DNA of 64,000 nt, from positions 62,001 through 126,000 of the forward strand of contig CANLWG010000012.1 of the NCBI GenBank assembly GCA_947494715.1, read 5' to 3'. Every line of letters starts with the position of its first letter. The stretch's first letter is position 1. The notes below the pieces were generated by a model, which was not told the origin of the DNA, did no database searches, and saw only the letters and a program-made list of their open reading frames with translations. Source of the DNA: an uncultured Flavobacteriaceae bacterium (GTDB lineage Bacteria > Bacteroidota > Bacteroidia > Flavobacteriales > Flavobacteriaceae). Made by a program: the position numbers and the translations under genes. Below, piece by piece: positions 17,131 through 25,657 of this stretch.

Positions 17131-20100
17131 ATGGCATCAAACAAAAAATATTGGAAAAGCGAAGCGGAGTTAAATCCTAACGATTCCATTGTTGAGACGC
17201 TGAAGCAGAACGAGTTTGTAGAAGAGATTCCTGTTGATGATTTCTTGGGCGATAGGGAAAACCTTTCCGCGACTACCACCAATCGAAGGGATTTTCTAAA
17301 GTATGTAGGGTTTAGTACAGCTGCGGCTTCCCTTGCAGCCTGTCAAGGCCCAGTCCGTAAATCCATTCCTTATGTCGTACAACCGGAAAATATTATTCCC
17401 GGTGTGGCCAACTATTATGCGACTACGATTGCCAACGGTTTTGATTTTGCGAGTATACTTATAAAGACAAGGGAAGGTAGACCCATAAAAGTTGAAAATA
17501 ATACAGAGGCCAAAGTAGGCGGAAGTGCAAATGCGAGGGTTCAGGCTTCGGTTTTATCCTTATATGACAGCACAAGATTGCAGGGGCCATTGGCTAACGG
17601 GGAGCCCGTAGAGTGGGATGCTTTGGATGCCGGGGTAAGAGCCAAATTGGGAAGTCTAAAAGGTTCCGGAAAACAAATTGCCCTATTAACACAGACTTAC
17701 GCAAGTCCTTCTACTTCTAGGCTTGTAGCGGAGTTTAAGGAAATGTATGGCGATGTGAACCATGTTACCTATGACGCGATTTCCGAAGATGCTGCCCTTA
17801 CCGCTTTCGAGAACCGATATGGAGAACGCGCCTTGGCGGACTATGATTTTTCAAAAGCGGATTTGATCATTTCTTTCGGTGCCGATTTCTTGGCCGATTG
17901 GCAAGGTGGTGGATATGATAGTGGTTATTCCAAAGGGAGAATCCCCAAAAATGGAAAAATGTCCAGGCACATCCAGTTTGAGGCCAATATGTCCATTACC
18001 GGTGCAAACGCTGATAAACGTGTTCCATTGACACCTATGCAACAAAAAGTGGCCCTGGCCAAGTTGTATGCTAAATTAAATGGTACTTCCGTAGGTGGAG
18101 AGATCGGGGGCGCGGAACAAGCATTGGATGCCGCTGTTGCACAAATTAAAAATAACACGGGCAATGCCGTAGTAGTTACGGGCATTGATGACGTAAACGC
18201 CCAGTCCGTGGTCTTGGCCATAAATGAAATGCTGGGAAGTAAAGCATTTGATTCAAAATCCCCTAAATATAGTAGGCAAGGAAATACCAAAGCTGTAAAC
18301 GCTTTGATTTCCGATATGAACGCGGGGAAAGTCGGGGCGTTGATAATGGATGGGGTAAACCCGATGTATACCCTGCCCAATGCAACGGATTTTGCCAGTG
18401 GTATTGAAAAAGTAGATTTATCCGTTGTGTTTTCCACCAATTGGAACGAAACAACGGAGGTTACACAATATACGGCGGCGGCCAACCACTTTTTGGAGTC
18501 TTGGGGAGATGCACATATCAAAAAAGGCCATTACAGCCTTATGCAGCCCACTATTAAGGAATTGTTTGATACCAGACAATTTCAAACCGCACTATTGGGG
18601 TGGATGGGCCGCGATATTAGCTATTATGATTACATAAAGGAAACTTGGGGAACGTTTGTGCTCAATGGCAATGATTGGAACAAAGTTCTTCATGATGGTG
18701 TATTCGTAGCTTCCTATAACATGACGGGTGATCCCGAAAATGCATTGGGTCAAGAAGACAAAGAAACATCAGATGCAACAACGACCGAGGAATCGGCTTC
18801 GGATTCATCTGTTTTACCCATAGCTTCCGCAGTACGTAGTTTGGTAAATGCTACCAGTGGTGGAGGTATGGAGCTTACGTTATATTCCAAAATAGGTATG
18901 GGAGATGGTCAGCAGGCCAATAACCCCTGGTTGCAGGAATTCCCAGATCCCATTACCCGAGTATCCTGGGACAACTATATTACGGTTTCCAAGGCGGATG
19001 CCGAACAATTGGGCTTGGTAAACGAGCATGTTGCCAACGGCGGTATGGATGGGAGTTACGTAAAGCTTACCGCAGATGGAGTATCCATTGACGGAGTTCC
19101 GGTTATCGTTCAACCCGGACAGGCCAACGGTTCTGTTGGACTCTCTTTTGGGTATGGCAGAAAAGTGGGTATGAAATCGGAGATGCAGACCGGAGTGAAT
19201 GCATATTCATTATATCAAAATTTCAACGCCGTTCAGTCCGTAACGATTGAAAAATCATCGGAAATGCATGAATTTGCTTGCGTTCAATTGCACAAAACAC
19301 TTATGGGGAGGGGAGATATCATCAAAGAAACCACCCTGGAAATTTTCAATACCAAGGATCACGCCGAATGGAACGTCGTTCCAGTGGTGTCCTTGAATCA
19401 CCAAGAAGTGCCTGCCACTACCGTAGACCTTTGGGACAGTTTTGATCGTTCCATTGGGCATCACTTCAATATGTCCATAGACTTAAATGCCTGTACAGGT
19501 TGTGGTGCCTGCGTTATTGCCTGTCACGCAGAGAACAATGTCCCGGTGGTCGGAAAACAAGAAGTAAGACTCTCCAGGGATATGCACTGGTTGCGTATTG
19601 ACAGATATTATTCTTCAGAGGATACTTTTGAGGAGGATAATACCAAGAAAGAGGAATTTGATGGTCTTTCGGGAGAAAAAGGTTCTCTGGGAGGCTTTGG
19701 GGAGTTGGAGCATCCGGCGACCAATCCACAGGTGGCATTTCAGCCCGTGATGTGTCAGCATTGCAATCATGCGCCCTGTGAAACGGTTTGTCCTGTTGCG
19801 GCCACATCACATGGTCGCCAAGGGCAGAACCAAATGGCCTATAACAGATGTGTAGGTACCCGTTATTGTGCGAATAACTGTCCCTATAAAGTTAGAAGGT
19901 TCAATTGGTTCCTGTATAATAATAATGATGAGTTTGATTACTATATGAACAACGATTTAGGCAAGATGGTTCTAAATCCTGATGTAAATGTACGTTCAAG
20001 GGGGGTCATAGAAAAGTGTTCTCTTTGTATCCAAAAAACACAGAAGACCATTTTGGACGCCAAACGTGAGGGCCGCCCTATTAAGGATGGAGAATTTCAA

Positions 20101-20277
20101 ACGGCATGTTCATCGGCATGTAGTAATGGAGCAATCGTATTTGGTGATGTTAATGACGAGGAAAGTAAGGTTGCCGAATTGGCGGAAAGTAACCGTATGT
20201 ACCACTTGTTGGAGCATGTAGGGACCAAGCCCAATGTGTTCTATCATGTAAAAGTTAGGAATACCAACGAAGCTTAA
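17131..20277 (+). CDS. actB: Alternative complex III subunit B, molybdopterin-like/iron-sulfur protein
   Basis: 1048 residues. A 50-residue leader precedes a Tat-type motif NRRDFLKYVGF (51-61) and a lipobox-like SLAAC with C71, so the protein is probably Tat-exported and lipid-anchored. The middle (about 90-720) is homologous to molybdopterin oxidoreductases; in characterised complexes of this type this half carries no molybdenum cofactor. The C-terminal third holds the ferredoxin-type clusters: CTGCGACVIAC from C788, CQHCNHAPCETVC, CVGTRYCANNCP, and CSLCIQKTQ with CSSACSNGA. It faces the periplasm and receives electrons from quinol at ActC. 34 bp after actA and 34 bp before actC. Confidence 0.94.
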   Translation: MASNKKYWKSEAELNPNDSIVETLKQNEFVEEIPVDDFLGDRENLSATTTNRRDFLKYVGFSTAAASLAACQGPVRKSIPYVVQPENIIPGVANYYATTIANGFDFASILIKTREGRPIKVENNTEAKVGGSANARVQASVLSLYDSTRLQGPLANGEPVEWDALDAGVRAKLGSLKGSGKQIALLTQTYASPSTSRLVAEFKEMYGDVNHVTYDAISEDAALTAFENRYGERALADYDFSKADLIISFGADFLADWQGGGYDSGYSKGRIPKNGKMSRHIQFEANMSITGANADKRVPLTPMQQKVALAKLYAKLNGTSVGGEIGGAEQALDAAVAQIKNNTGNAVVVTGIDDVNAQSVVLAINEMLGSKAFDSKSPKYSRQGNTKAVNALISDMNAGKVGALIMDGVNPMYTLPNATDFASGIEKVDLSVVFSTNWNETTEVTQYTAAANHFLESWGDAHIKKGHYSLMQPTIKELFDTRQFQTALLGWMGRDISYYDYIKETWGTFVLNGNDWNKVLHDGVFVASYNMTGDPENALGQEDKETSDATTTEESASDSSVLPIASAVRSLVNATSGGGMELTLYSKIGMGDGQQANNPWLQEFPDPITRVSWDNYITVSKADAEQLGLVNEHVANGGMDGSYVKLTADGVSIDGVPVIVQPGQANGSVGLSFGYGRKVGMKSEMQTGVNAYSLYQNFNAVQSVTIEKSSEMHEFACVQLHKTLMGRGDIIKETTLEIFNTKDHAEWNVVPVVSLNHQEVPATTVDLWDSFDRSIGHHFNMSIDLNACTGCGACVIACHAENNVPVVGKQEVRLSRDMHWLRIDRYYSSEDTFEEDNTKKEEFDGLSGEKGSLGGFGELEHPATNPQVAFQPVMCQHCNHAPCETVCPVAATSHGRQGQNQMAYNRCVGTRYCANNCPYKVRRFNWFLYNNNDEFDYYMNNDLGKMVLNPDVNVRSRGVIEKCSLCIQKTQKTILDAKREGRPIKDGEFQTACSSACSNGAIVFGDVNDEESKVAELAESNRMYHLLEHVGTKPNVFYHVKVRNTNEA

Positions 20278-20311
20278 ACCATACAATAAGAAACAACTAT
20301 AATAGAAATCT

Positions 20312-22039
20312 ATGGCGTCGCATTACGAAGCACCTATACGAAGGCCCTTGGTAATTGGGGATAAAGGCTACCACGATGTAACCGTGGATATTGCCGCTCC
20401 GGTCGAGGGAAGGGCCAATAAGCAATGGTGGATTGTCTTTACCATTGCCTTGGTGGCATTTCTTTGGGGTGTTGGGTGTATAATTTATACAATTTCCACG
20501 GGTATTGGTACTTGGGGTTTGAACAAGACCGTTAACTGGGCATGGGACATTACCAATTTTGTTTGGTGGGTAGGTATTGGTCATGCGGGAACGTTGATTT
20601 CAGCAGTATTGTTACTGTTCCGTCAAAAATGGAGAATGGCCATTAACCGTTCTGCGGAGGCCATGACCATCTTTTCCGTAATTCAGGCCGGATTGTTCCC
20701 TATTATTCATATGGGCCGTCCTTGGTTGGCATATTGGGTATTACCTATTCCCAATCAGTTTGGTTCACTTTGGGTAAACTTCAATTCACCTTTGCTTTGG
20801 GACGTTTTCGCGATTTCAACGTATCTCTCCGTTTCTTTGGTGTTTTGGTGGACAGGCCTTTTGCCGGATTTTGCAATGATTCGCGACCGTGCGGTTAAAC
20901 CATTTCAAAAGAAAATATATAGCCTATTAAGTTTTGGATGGAGTGGGCGTGCCAAGGATTGGCAGCGCTTTGAGGAGGTTTCCTTGGTACTGGCCGGTTT
21001 GGCTACCCCTTTGGTGCTTTCCGTACACACCATCGTATCATTTGACTTTGCCACATCCGTAATTCCGGGATGGCATACTACGATTTTCCCCCCGTACTTT
21101 GTTGCAGGTGCAGTTTTCTCTGGTTTCGCTATGGTGAATACGTTGTTGATCATAATGCGCAAAGTCTGTCGCCTAGAGGCATACATTACCGTACAACATA
21201 TTGAGTTGATGAACATCGTAATTATGATAACGGGGTCTATTGTTGGGTGTGCTTATATTACGGAGCTTTTTATGGCCTGGTATTCCGGTGTGGAATATGA
21301 ACAGTACGCCTTTTTGAACAGGGCCACTGGGCCTTATTGGTGGGCGTATTGGGCTATGATGACCTGTAACGTGTTTTCGCCACAGTTCATGTGGTTCAAA
21401 AAATTGCGTACCAGTATCATGTTCTCCTTCTTTATTTCCATAGTAGTGAACATTGGGATGTGGTTTGAGCGTTTTGTGATTATCGTAACCTCGTTGCATA
21501 GGGATTATCTTCCCTCTTCATGGACCATGTTTTCTCCCACTTTCGTGGATATAGGTATATTCATAGGTACTTTGGGATTCTTTTTTGTATTGTTCCTACT
21601 TTATGCCAGAACCTTCCCGGTAATTGCACAGGCAGAAGTGAAGACCATATTAAAATCTTCCGGGGAACGCTACAAAAAATTAAGGGAAGCAGGAAAACCA
21701 TTGTATGAGATTACCAAAACTGCCAATATCAAGGAAAGTGTGGTTGAGGAAAAATCGCTGCCCGCAGAAGAGCAGGAAAGTCAGGTTTCAACCCTTTTGG
21801 ACTCAATTGGAGCATTTGATGCGAACACGGAAACGCCCGATGATTTGAAGAAGGTCAAGGGTATTGGTCCCCAAATGGAAAAGACCTTGAACCAAATTGG
21901 GATATTCACTTTTGCGCAAGTAGGTAGAATGACGGAGAAAGAGTATAACCTCTTGGACTCCATCACAGAATCCTTCCCCGGACGCGCACAACGGGATGAT
22001 TGGGCCGGACAAGCTAGAAGTTTAAATAACAACAAATAA
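20312..22039 (+). CDS. actC: Alternative complex III subunit C (NrfD-like quinol-binding membrane subunit) with C-terminal HhH extension
   Basis: 575 residues. About ten transmembrane segments occupy residues 30-450, with the NrfD/PsrC pattern (HAGTLISAVLLLFRQKWR, VHTIVSFDFATSVIPGWH). This subunit forms the quinol site and a possible proton path. After a charged linker the last 65 residues (about 511-575) contain DLKKVKGIGPQMEKTLNQIGI, a helix-hairpin-helix of the type in small DNA-binding or H3TH proteins. The usual subunit ends near residue 465, so this is a fusion. It overlaps nothing; actD begins one base after the stop. Confidence 0.93.
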   Translation: MASHYEAPIRRPLVIGDKGYHDVTVDIAAPVEGRANKQWWIVFTIALVAFLWGVGCIIYTISTGIGTWGLNKTVNWAWDITNFVWWVGIGHAGTLISAVLLLFRQKWRMAINRSAEAMTIFSVIQAGLFPIIHMGRPWLAYWVLPIPNQFGSLWVNFNSPLLWDVFAISTYLSVSLVFWWTGLLPDFAMIRDRAVKPFQKKIYSLLSFGWSGRAKDWQRFEEVSLVLAGLATPLVLSVHTIVSFDFATSVIPGWHTTIFPPYFVAGAVFSGFAMVNTLLIIMRKVCRLEAYITVQHIELMNIVIMITGSIVGCAYITELFMAWYSGVEYEQYAFLNRATGPYWWAYWAMMTCNVFSPQFMWFKKLRTSIMFSFFISIVVNIGMWFERFVIIVTSLHRDYLPSSWTMFSPTFVDIGIFIGTLGFFFVLFLLYARTFPVIAQAEVKTILKSSGERYKKLREAGKPLYEITKTANIKESVVEEKSLPAEEQESQVSTLLDSIGAFDANTETPDDLKKVKGIGPQMEKTLNQIGIFTFAQVGRMTEKEYNLLDSITESFPGRAQRDDWAGQARSLNNNK

Positions 22040-22040
22040 T

Positions 22041-22571
22041 ATGGCATCTAAAGTTATACATGCATACTATAATGATGATGATGTGTTGATGCATGCGGTC
22101 AAAAAGATAAAAGAGGCCAAACATCATATAGAGGAAGTGTATTGTCCTTTCCCGGTACATGGTTTGGATAAGGCTATGGGGTTGGCACCGACCAGAATTG
22201 CCATTACTTCTTTTATGTATGGTTGTTTGGGGCTTGCAGTATCCATTGTAATGATGGACTACATCATGATTGACGATTGGCCCCAGGATATTGGTGGCAA
22301 ACCTAGTTTTAGTTATATCGAGAATATGCCCGCATTTGTGCCTATTATGTTTGAATTGACGGTGTTTTTCGCTGCCCACCTAATGGTCATTACTTTCTAT
22401 CTTAGAAGTAGGCTATGGCCATTTAAAGAAGCCGAAAATCCGGATGTAAGAACAACGGATGATCATTTTGTGATGGAAATCGAAATCCATGACAATGAAA
22501 ATGAACTACGGAATTTATTGTTGGATACCGGCGCGGTGGAGATAAGCATAGCAGATAAAAACGGTCATTGA
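22041..22571 (+). CDS. actD: Alternative complex III subunit D (DUF3341)
   Basis: 176 residues, the usual length. The cytosolic N-terminal part (VIHAYYNDDDVLMHAVKKIKEA, then VYCPFPVHGLDKAMG) is followed by two transmembrane helices (about 54-75 and 95-120). It is a structural membrane subunit of the quinol-oxidising complex. Starts 1 bp after actC and is followed at once by actE, consistent with a single transcript. Confidence 0.92.
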   Translation: MASKVIHAYYNDDDVLMHAVKKIKEAKHHIEEVYCPFPVHGLDKAMGLAPTRIAITSFMYGCLGLAVSIVMMDYIMIDDWPQDIGGKPSFSYIENMPAFVPIMFELTVFFAAHLMVITFYLRSRLWPFKEAENPDVRTTDDHFVMEIEIHDNENELRNLLLDTGAVEISIADKNGH

Positions 22572-22573
22572 AT

Positions 22574-23134
22574 ATGAAAAGTTTTGGTAAAATAGGAATG
22601 GTATTGGTTGGGATTCTCGTCTTTTTTTCCTGTCAGGATGAAAAGATTCCAAATTATCAGTATATGCCCAACATGTATGAGCCTGTAAGTTATGAGACCT
22701 ATGATGAAGCCTATTTTTTGCCTAAAGGCACAGAAGCGCTCACACCACCTGAAAACACTATTCCAAGGGGCTGGTTGCCCTATGGGTATGAGAATACACT
22801 CGAAGGAAAGGAATTGGCACGCGTACAAATAAGTCCTTTGGATTCACTGCAAAAGGAAGAAAATCTTGTTATTGGAAAAGAATTATATGATATCTATTGT
22901 GCAATATGCCATGGTGCAAACGGTAAGGGTCAAGGAAATTTGGTGAAACGCGAAAAGATATTGGGCGTACCCAGCTATGCCGATGCAGCAAGAAATATTA
23001 CAGTGGGCACTACTTTTCACACGGTTCAACATGGTTTGAACTCCATGGGATCTTATGCATCACAAATGAGCACCACAGAGATGTGGCAGGTTTCGGAATA
23101 TGTAATGAAATTAAAAGAAGACTTAACAAAATAA
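22574..23134 (+). CDS. actE: Alternative complex III subunit E, mono-heme cytochrome c lipoprotein
   Basis: 186 residues from the ATG at 22574; an in-frame TTG at 22568 overlaps the actD stop and is less likely. A signal peptide ends in the lipobox VFFSC with C20, giving a lipid-anchored periplasmic protein. One heme site, CAICH at 109-113, with a candidate axial Met in NSMGSYASQM. It contributes to electron transfer out of the complex. Confidence 0.92.
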   Translation: MKSFGKIGMVLVGILVFFSCQDEKIPNYQYMPNMYEPVSYETYDEAYFLPKGTEALTPPENTIPRGWLPYGYENTLEGKELARVQISPLDSLQKEENLVIGKELYDIYCAICHGANGKGQGNLVKREKILGVPSYADAARNITVGTTFHTVQHGLNSMGSYASQMSTTEMWQVSEYVMKLKEDLTK

Positions 23135-23147
23135 TACATAGATCAAT

Positions 23148-24455
23148 ATGTACACGTTTTCAAGTAGATTAAAAATTGCTTCTATAGTATTAATGGTGGT
23201 GGGAGCCTTGGGTTTGGGCTACGGTTTTATTACCATGCCCACATCTGTGGAAGAAGCCAAAGCCATGGTCGCCAGCCATGATGATGGTCATGGAGGTTCC
23301 CATGGAGAAGAGACACATGCCAATACGGATTCCCATGGAGAACACGATGCTTCCCATGACGAGCACCTGCTACACCAATTGCAAAATAAGCCCTGGGCGG
23401 CATTATATGTGGCCGCATTCTTTTTCTTTATGATTGCCTTGGGTACCCTGGCTTTTTATGCGGTTCAGCGTGCTTCACAGGCAGGATGGGCACCATTGTT
23501 GTTCCGGGTTATGGAAGGCATCTCAGCCTATCTAGTGCCCGGCGGTATTATTGTCTTTATTATTTTGGTGCTTTCTGTAATGCACATGAACCATTTGTTT
23601 GTTTGGATGGATGCGGACGTGGTAGCCCATGATAAATTGTTACAGGGAAAAGCAGGATATCTTGATCCGATTTTCTTTCTGATAAGGGCAGCGATATTCT
23701 TGGGCGGATGGATTCTCTATCGCGAGTATTCCAGAAAATTGTCCATTAAGCAAGATGAGTCCAATGATAATGCAAGCTTTAAATTGAATTTTAAGATTTC
23801 CGCAGCGTTTTTGGTATTTTACCTCATTTCGGAATCCATGATGTCTTGGGATTGGATTATGAGTGTGGATCCCCATTGGTTTAGTACCTTATTTGGATGG
23901 TATGTTTTTGCTAGTATGTTCGTATCGGGCATAACGGTTATTGCAATGGTTACCATTTACTTGAAATCAAAGAATTACTTACCGGATGTGAATGATAGTC
24001 ATATCCATGACCTGGCCAAGTTTATGTTTGGAATCAGTATTTTTTGGACCTATCTATGGTTTTCACAGTTTATGTTAATTTGGTATTCCAACATTCCTGA
24101 GGAGGTCACATATTTTGTTACAAGAATTGAGGACTATAAACTACCCTTCTTTGGAATGGTAGTGATGAACTTTGTATTTCCCTTTTTAATTTTAATGAAT
24201 AGTGACTATAAGCGAATTAATTGGTTCGTGATAATGGCAGGGATCGTTATCCTTGCTGGACATTATATTGACATATTTAATATGATTATGCCGGCCACTG
24301 TCGGAGATCAATGGTATATTGGTATTCCCGAAATTGGTGCAATTCTTTTCTTTGCCGGGTTTTTTATATTTTGGGTTTTCAGGGCTCTTGGTACAGTTCC
24401 CTTACAGCCCAAGAGAAACCCATTCATTGAGGAAAGTAGACATTTTCACTATTAA
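23148..24455 (+). CDS. actF: Alternative complex III subunit F, polytopic membrane protein
   Basis: 435 residues, related to ActC by fold, with about ten transmembrane segments. Conserved-looking stretches include ESMMSWDWIMSVDPHWFSTLFGWYVFAS and FWTYLWFSQFMLIWYSNIPEE. Between the first two helices (about residues 43-85) is an insertion unusually rich in His, Asp, Glu and Ser (HDDGHGGSHGEE, DSHGEHDASHDEH). The subunit is thought to complete the membrane arm of the quinol-oxidising complex. coxB follows after 31 bp. Confidence 0.92.
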   Translation: MYTFSSRLKIASIVLMVVGALGLGYGFITMPTSVEEAKAMVASHDDGHGGSHGEETHANTDSHGEHDASHDEHLLHQLQNKPWAALYVAAFFFFMIALGTLAFYAVQRASQAGWAPLLFRVMEGISAYLVPGGIIVFIILVLSVMHMNHLFVWMDADVVAHDKLLQGKAGYLDPIFFLIRAAIFLGGWILYREYSRKLSIKQDESNDNASFKLNFKISAAFLVFYLISESMMSWDWIMSVDPHWFSTLFGWYVFASMFVSGITVIAMVTIYLKSKNYLPDVNDSHIHDLAKFMFGISIFWTYLWFSQFMLIWYSNIPEEVTYFVTRIEDYKLPFFGMVVMNFVFPFLILMNSDYKRINWFVIMAGIVILAGHYIDIFNMIMPATVGDQWYIGIPEIGAILFFAGFFIFWVFRALGTVPLQPKRNPFIEESRHFHY

Positions 24456-24486
24456 CGGATTTTAAAGAATAATTTCAAATCATACA

Positions 24487-25611
24487 ATGACTACATTACT
24501 GGTTTTAGTTGTTTTAGTTCTCGTGGCAATCGCAATTTGGCAGATGACAAAGATGTTCGAATTTGCCCAGCTCAAAACAAATACTTCGGAGATAGCCAAT
24601 GATACCGATAATAAGTACAATGGTTACCTATTGTTCGCGTTTTTGATATTCATCTATGGCATTACCATTTTCAGCTTTTGGAAGTATTCTAAAGTACTGC
24701 TTCCCGAAGCGGCTTCGGCTCATGGGGGTGAATATGATTATTTAATGCTGGTGTCCTTTATCATCATATTCTTTGTGCAGACCATTACCCAGGCATTGCT
24801 TCATTATTTTGGGTATAAATACAGGGGAGAAAAAGGGAAGAAAGCTCTTTTTTATGCGGATAATGACCGTTTGGAATTTATATGGACCATAATCCCTGTA
24901 ATCGTATTGGCGGGACTCATATTATGGGGCTTGTATACTTGGACAAATATTATGGATATCAATGAAGAGGATGATCCATTAATAGTTGAACTATATGCCC
25001 AACAATTTAATTGGACGGCTAGATATGGCGGAGAGGATAATGTTCTGGGCGCGGCCAATGTAAGAATGATAGATATCGATAAGGCGAACGTATTGGGACT
25101 GGACGAGTCGGACTCCTATGCCGCGGACGATATAATCGTAAAAGAACTTCATTTGCCCGTAGGCAGAAAGGTAAATTTCAAAATGCGCTCCCAAGACGTA
25201 TTGCACTCCGCGTACATGCCACATTTCCGGGCCCAGATGAATTGTGTACCTGGCATGACGACTGAGTTTTCCTTTACTCCGATAACCACAACGGAACAAA
25301 TGCGACAAAACCCGGATGTTGTGGAAAAAGTTAAACGTACCAATGCACTTAGGGCCGAATGGGCTGCAGAAGGAAGACCAAATTCCGACCCGTGGGAATT
25401 TGACTATGTGCTCATTTGTAACAAAATATGCGGTAAGTCGCACTATAATATGCAAATGAAGATTATTGTAGAGACCGAGGAAGAGTATAACGAATGGATA
25501 CAATCTCAGAAAACCTTTGCGGAAACGGTCATGGTGGCGGACGGACAAGTACCGAATTTCAATCCTGCTGAAGCTGAAACGGCAGAGCTATCTTACAAGA
25601 CTCAGGACTGA
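24487..25611 (+). CDS. coxB: Cytochrome c oxidase subunit II
   Basis: 374 residues. The CuA domain (about 160-345) has the ligand set H240, C311, C315, H319 and M322 in the pattern CxxxCxxxHxxM, so it can accept electrons from cytochrome c. The position usually held by Glu between the two Cys is Lys (K313). Four hydrophobic helices precede the domain (about 3-20, 46-66, 85-107, 131-151), two more than the classical subunit. No fused cytochrome c domain. Lies between actF and coxA. Confidence 0.95.
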   Translation: MTTLLVLVVLVLVAIAIWQMTKMFEFAQLKTNTSEIANDTDNKYNGYLLFAFLIFIYGITIFSFWKYSKVLLPEAASAHGGEYDYLMLVSFIIIFFVQTITQALLHYFGYKYRGEKGKKALFYADNDRLEFIWTIIPVIVLAGLILWGLYTWTNIMDINEEDDPLIVELYAQQFNWTARYGGEDNVLGAANVRMIDIDKANVLGLDESDSYAADDIIVKELHLPVGRKVNFKMRSQDVLHSAYMPHFRAQMNCVPGMTTEFSFTPITTTEQMRQNPDVVEKVKRTNALRAEWAAEGRPNSDPWEFDYVLICNKICGKSHYNMQMKIIVETEEEYNEWIQSQKTFAETVMVADGQVPNFNPAEAETAELSYKTQD

Positions 25612-25657
25612 AAGTATTGCCAGAAAAAGAAAAAGATAATTAAAAAAAAGTAGAACT

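Noticed and set aside
17131-20277. A true molybdenum oxidoreductase
   Set aside because: Fusion with the iron-sulfur part and the actA-F context identify ActB, whose homologous half lacks the cofactor in characterised complexes.
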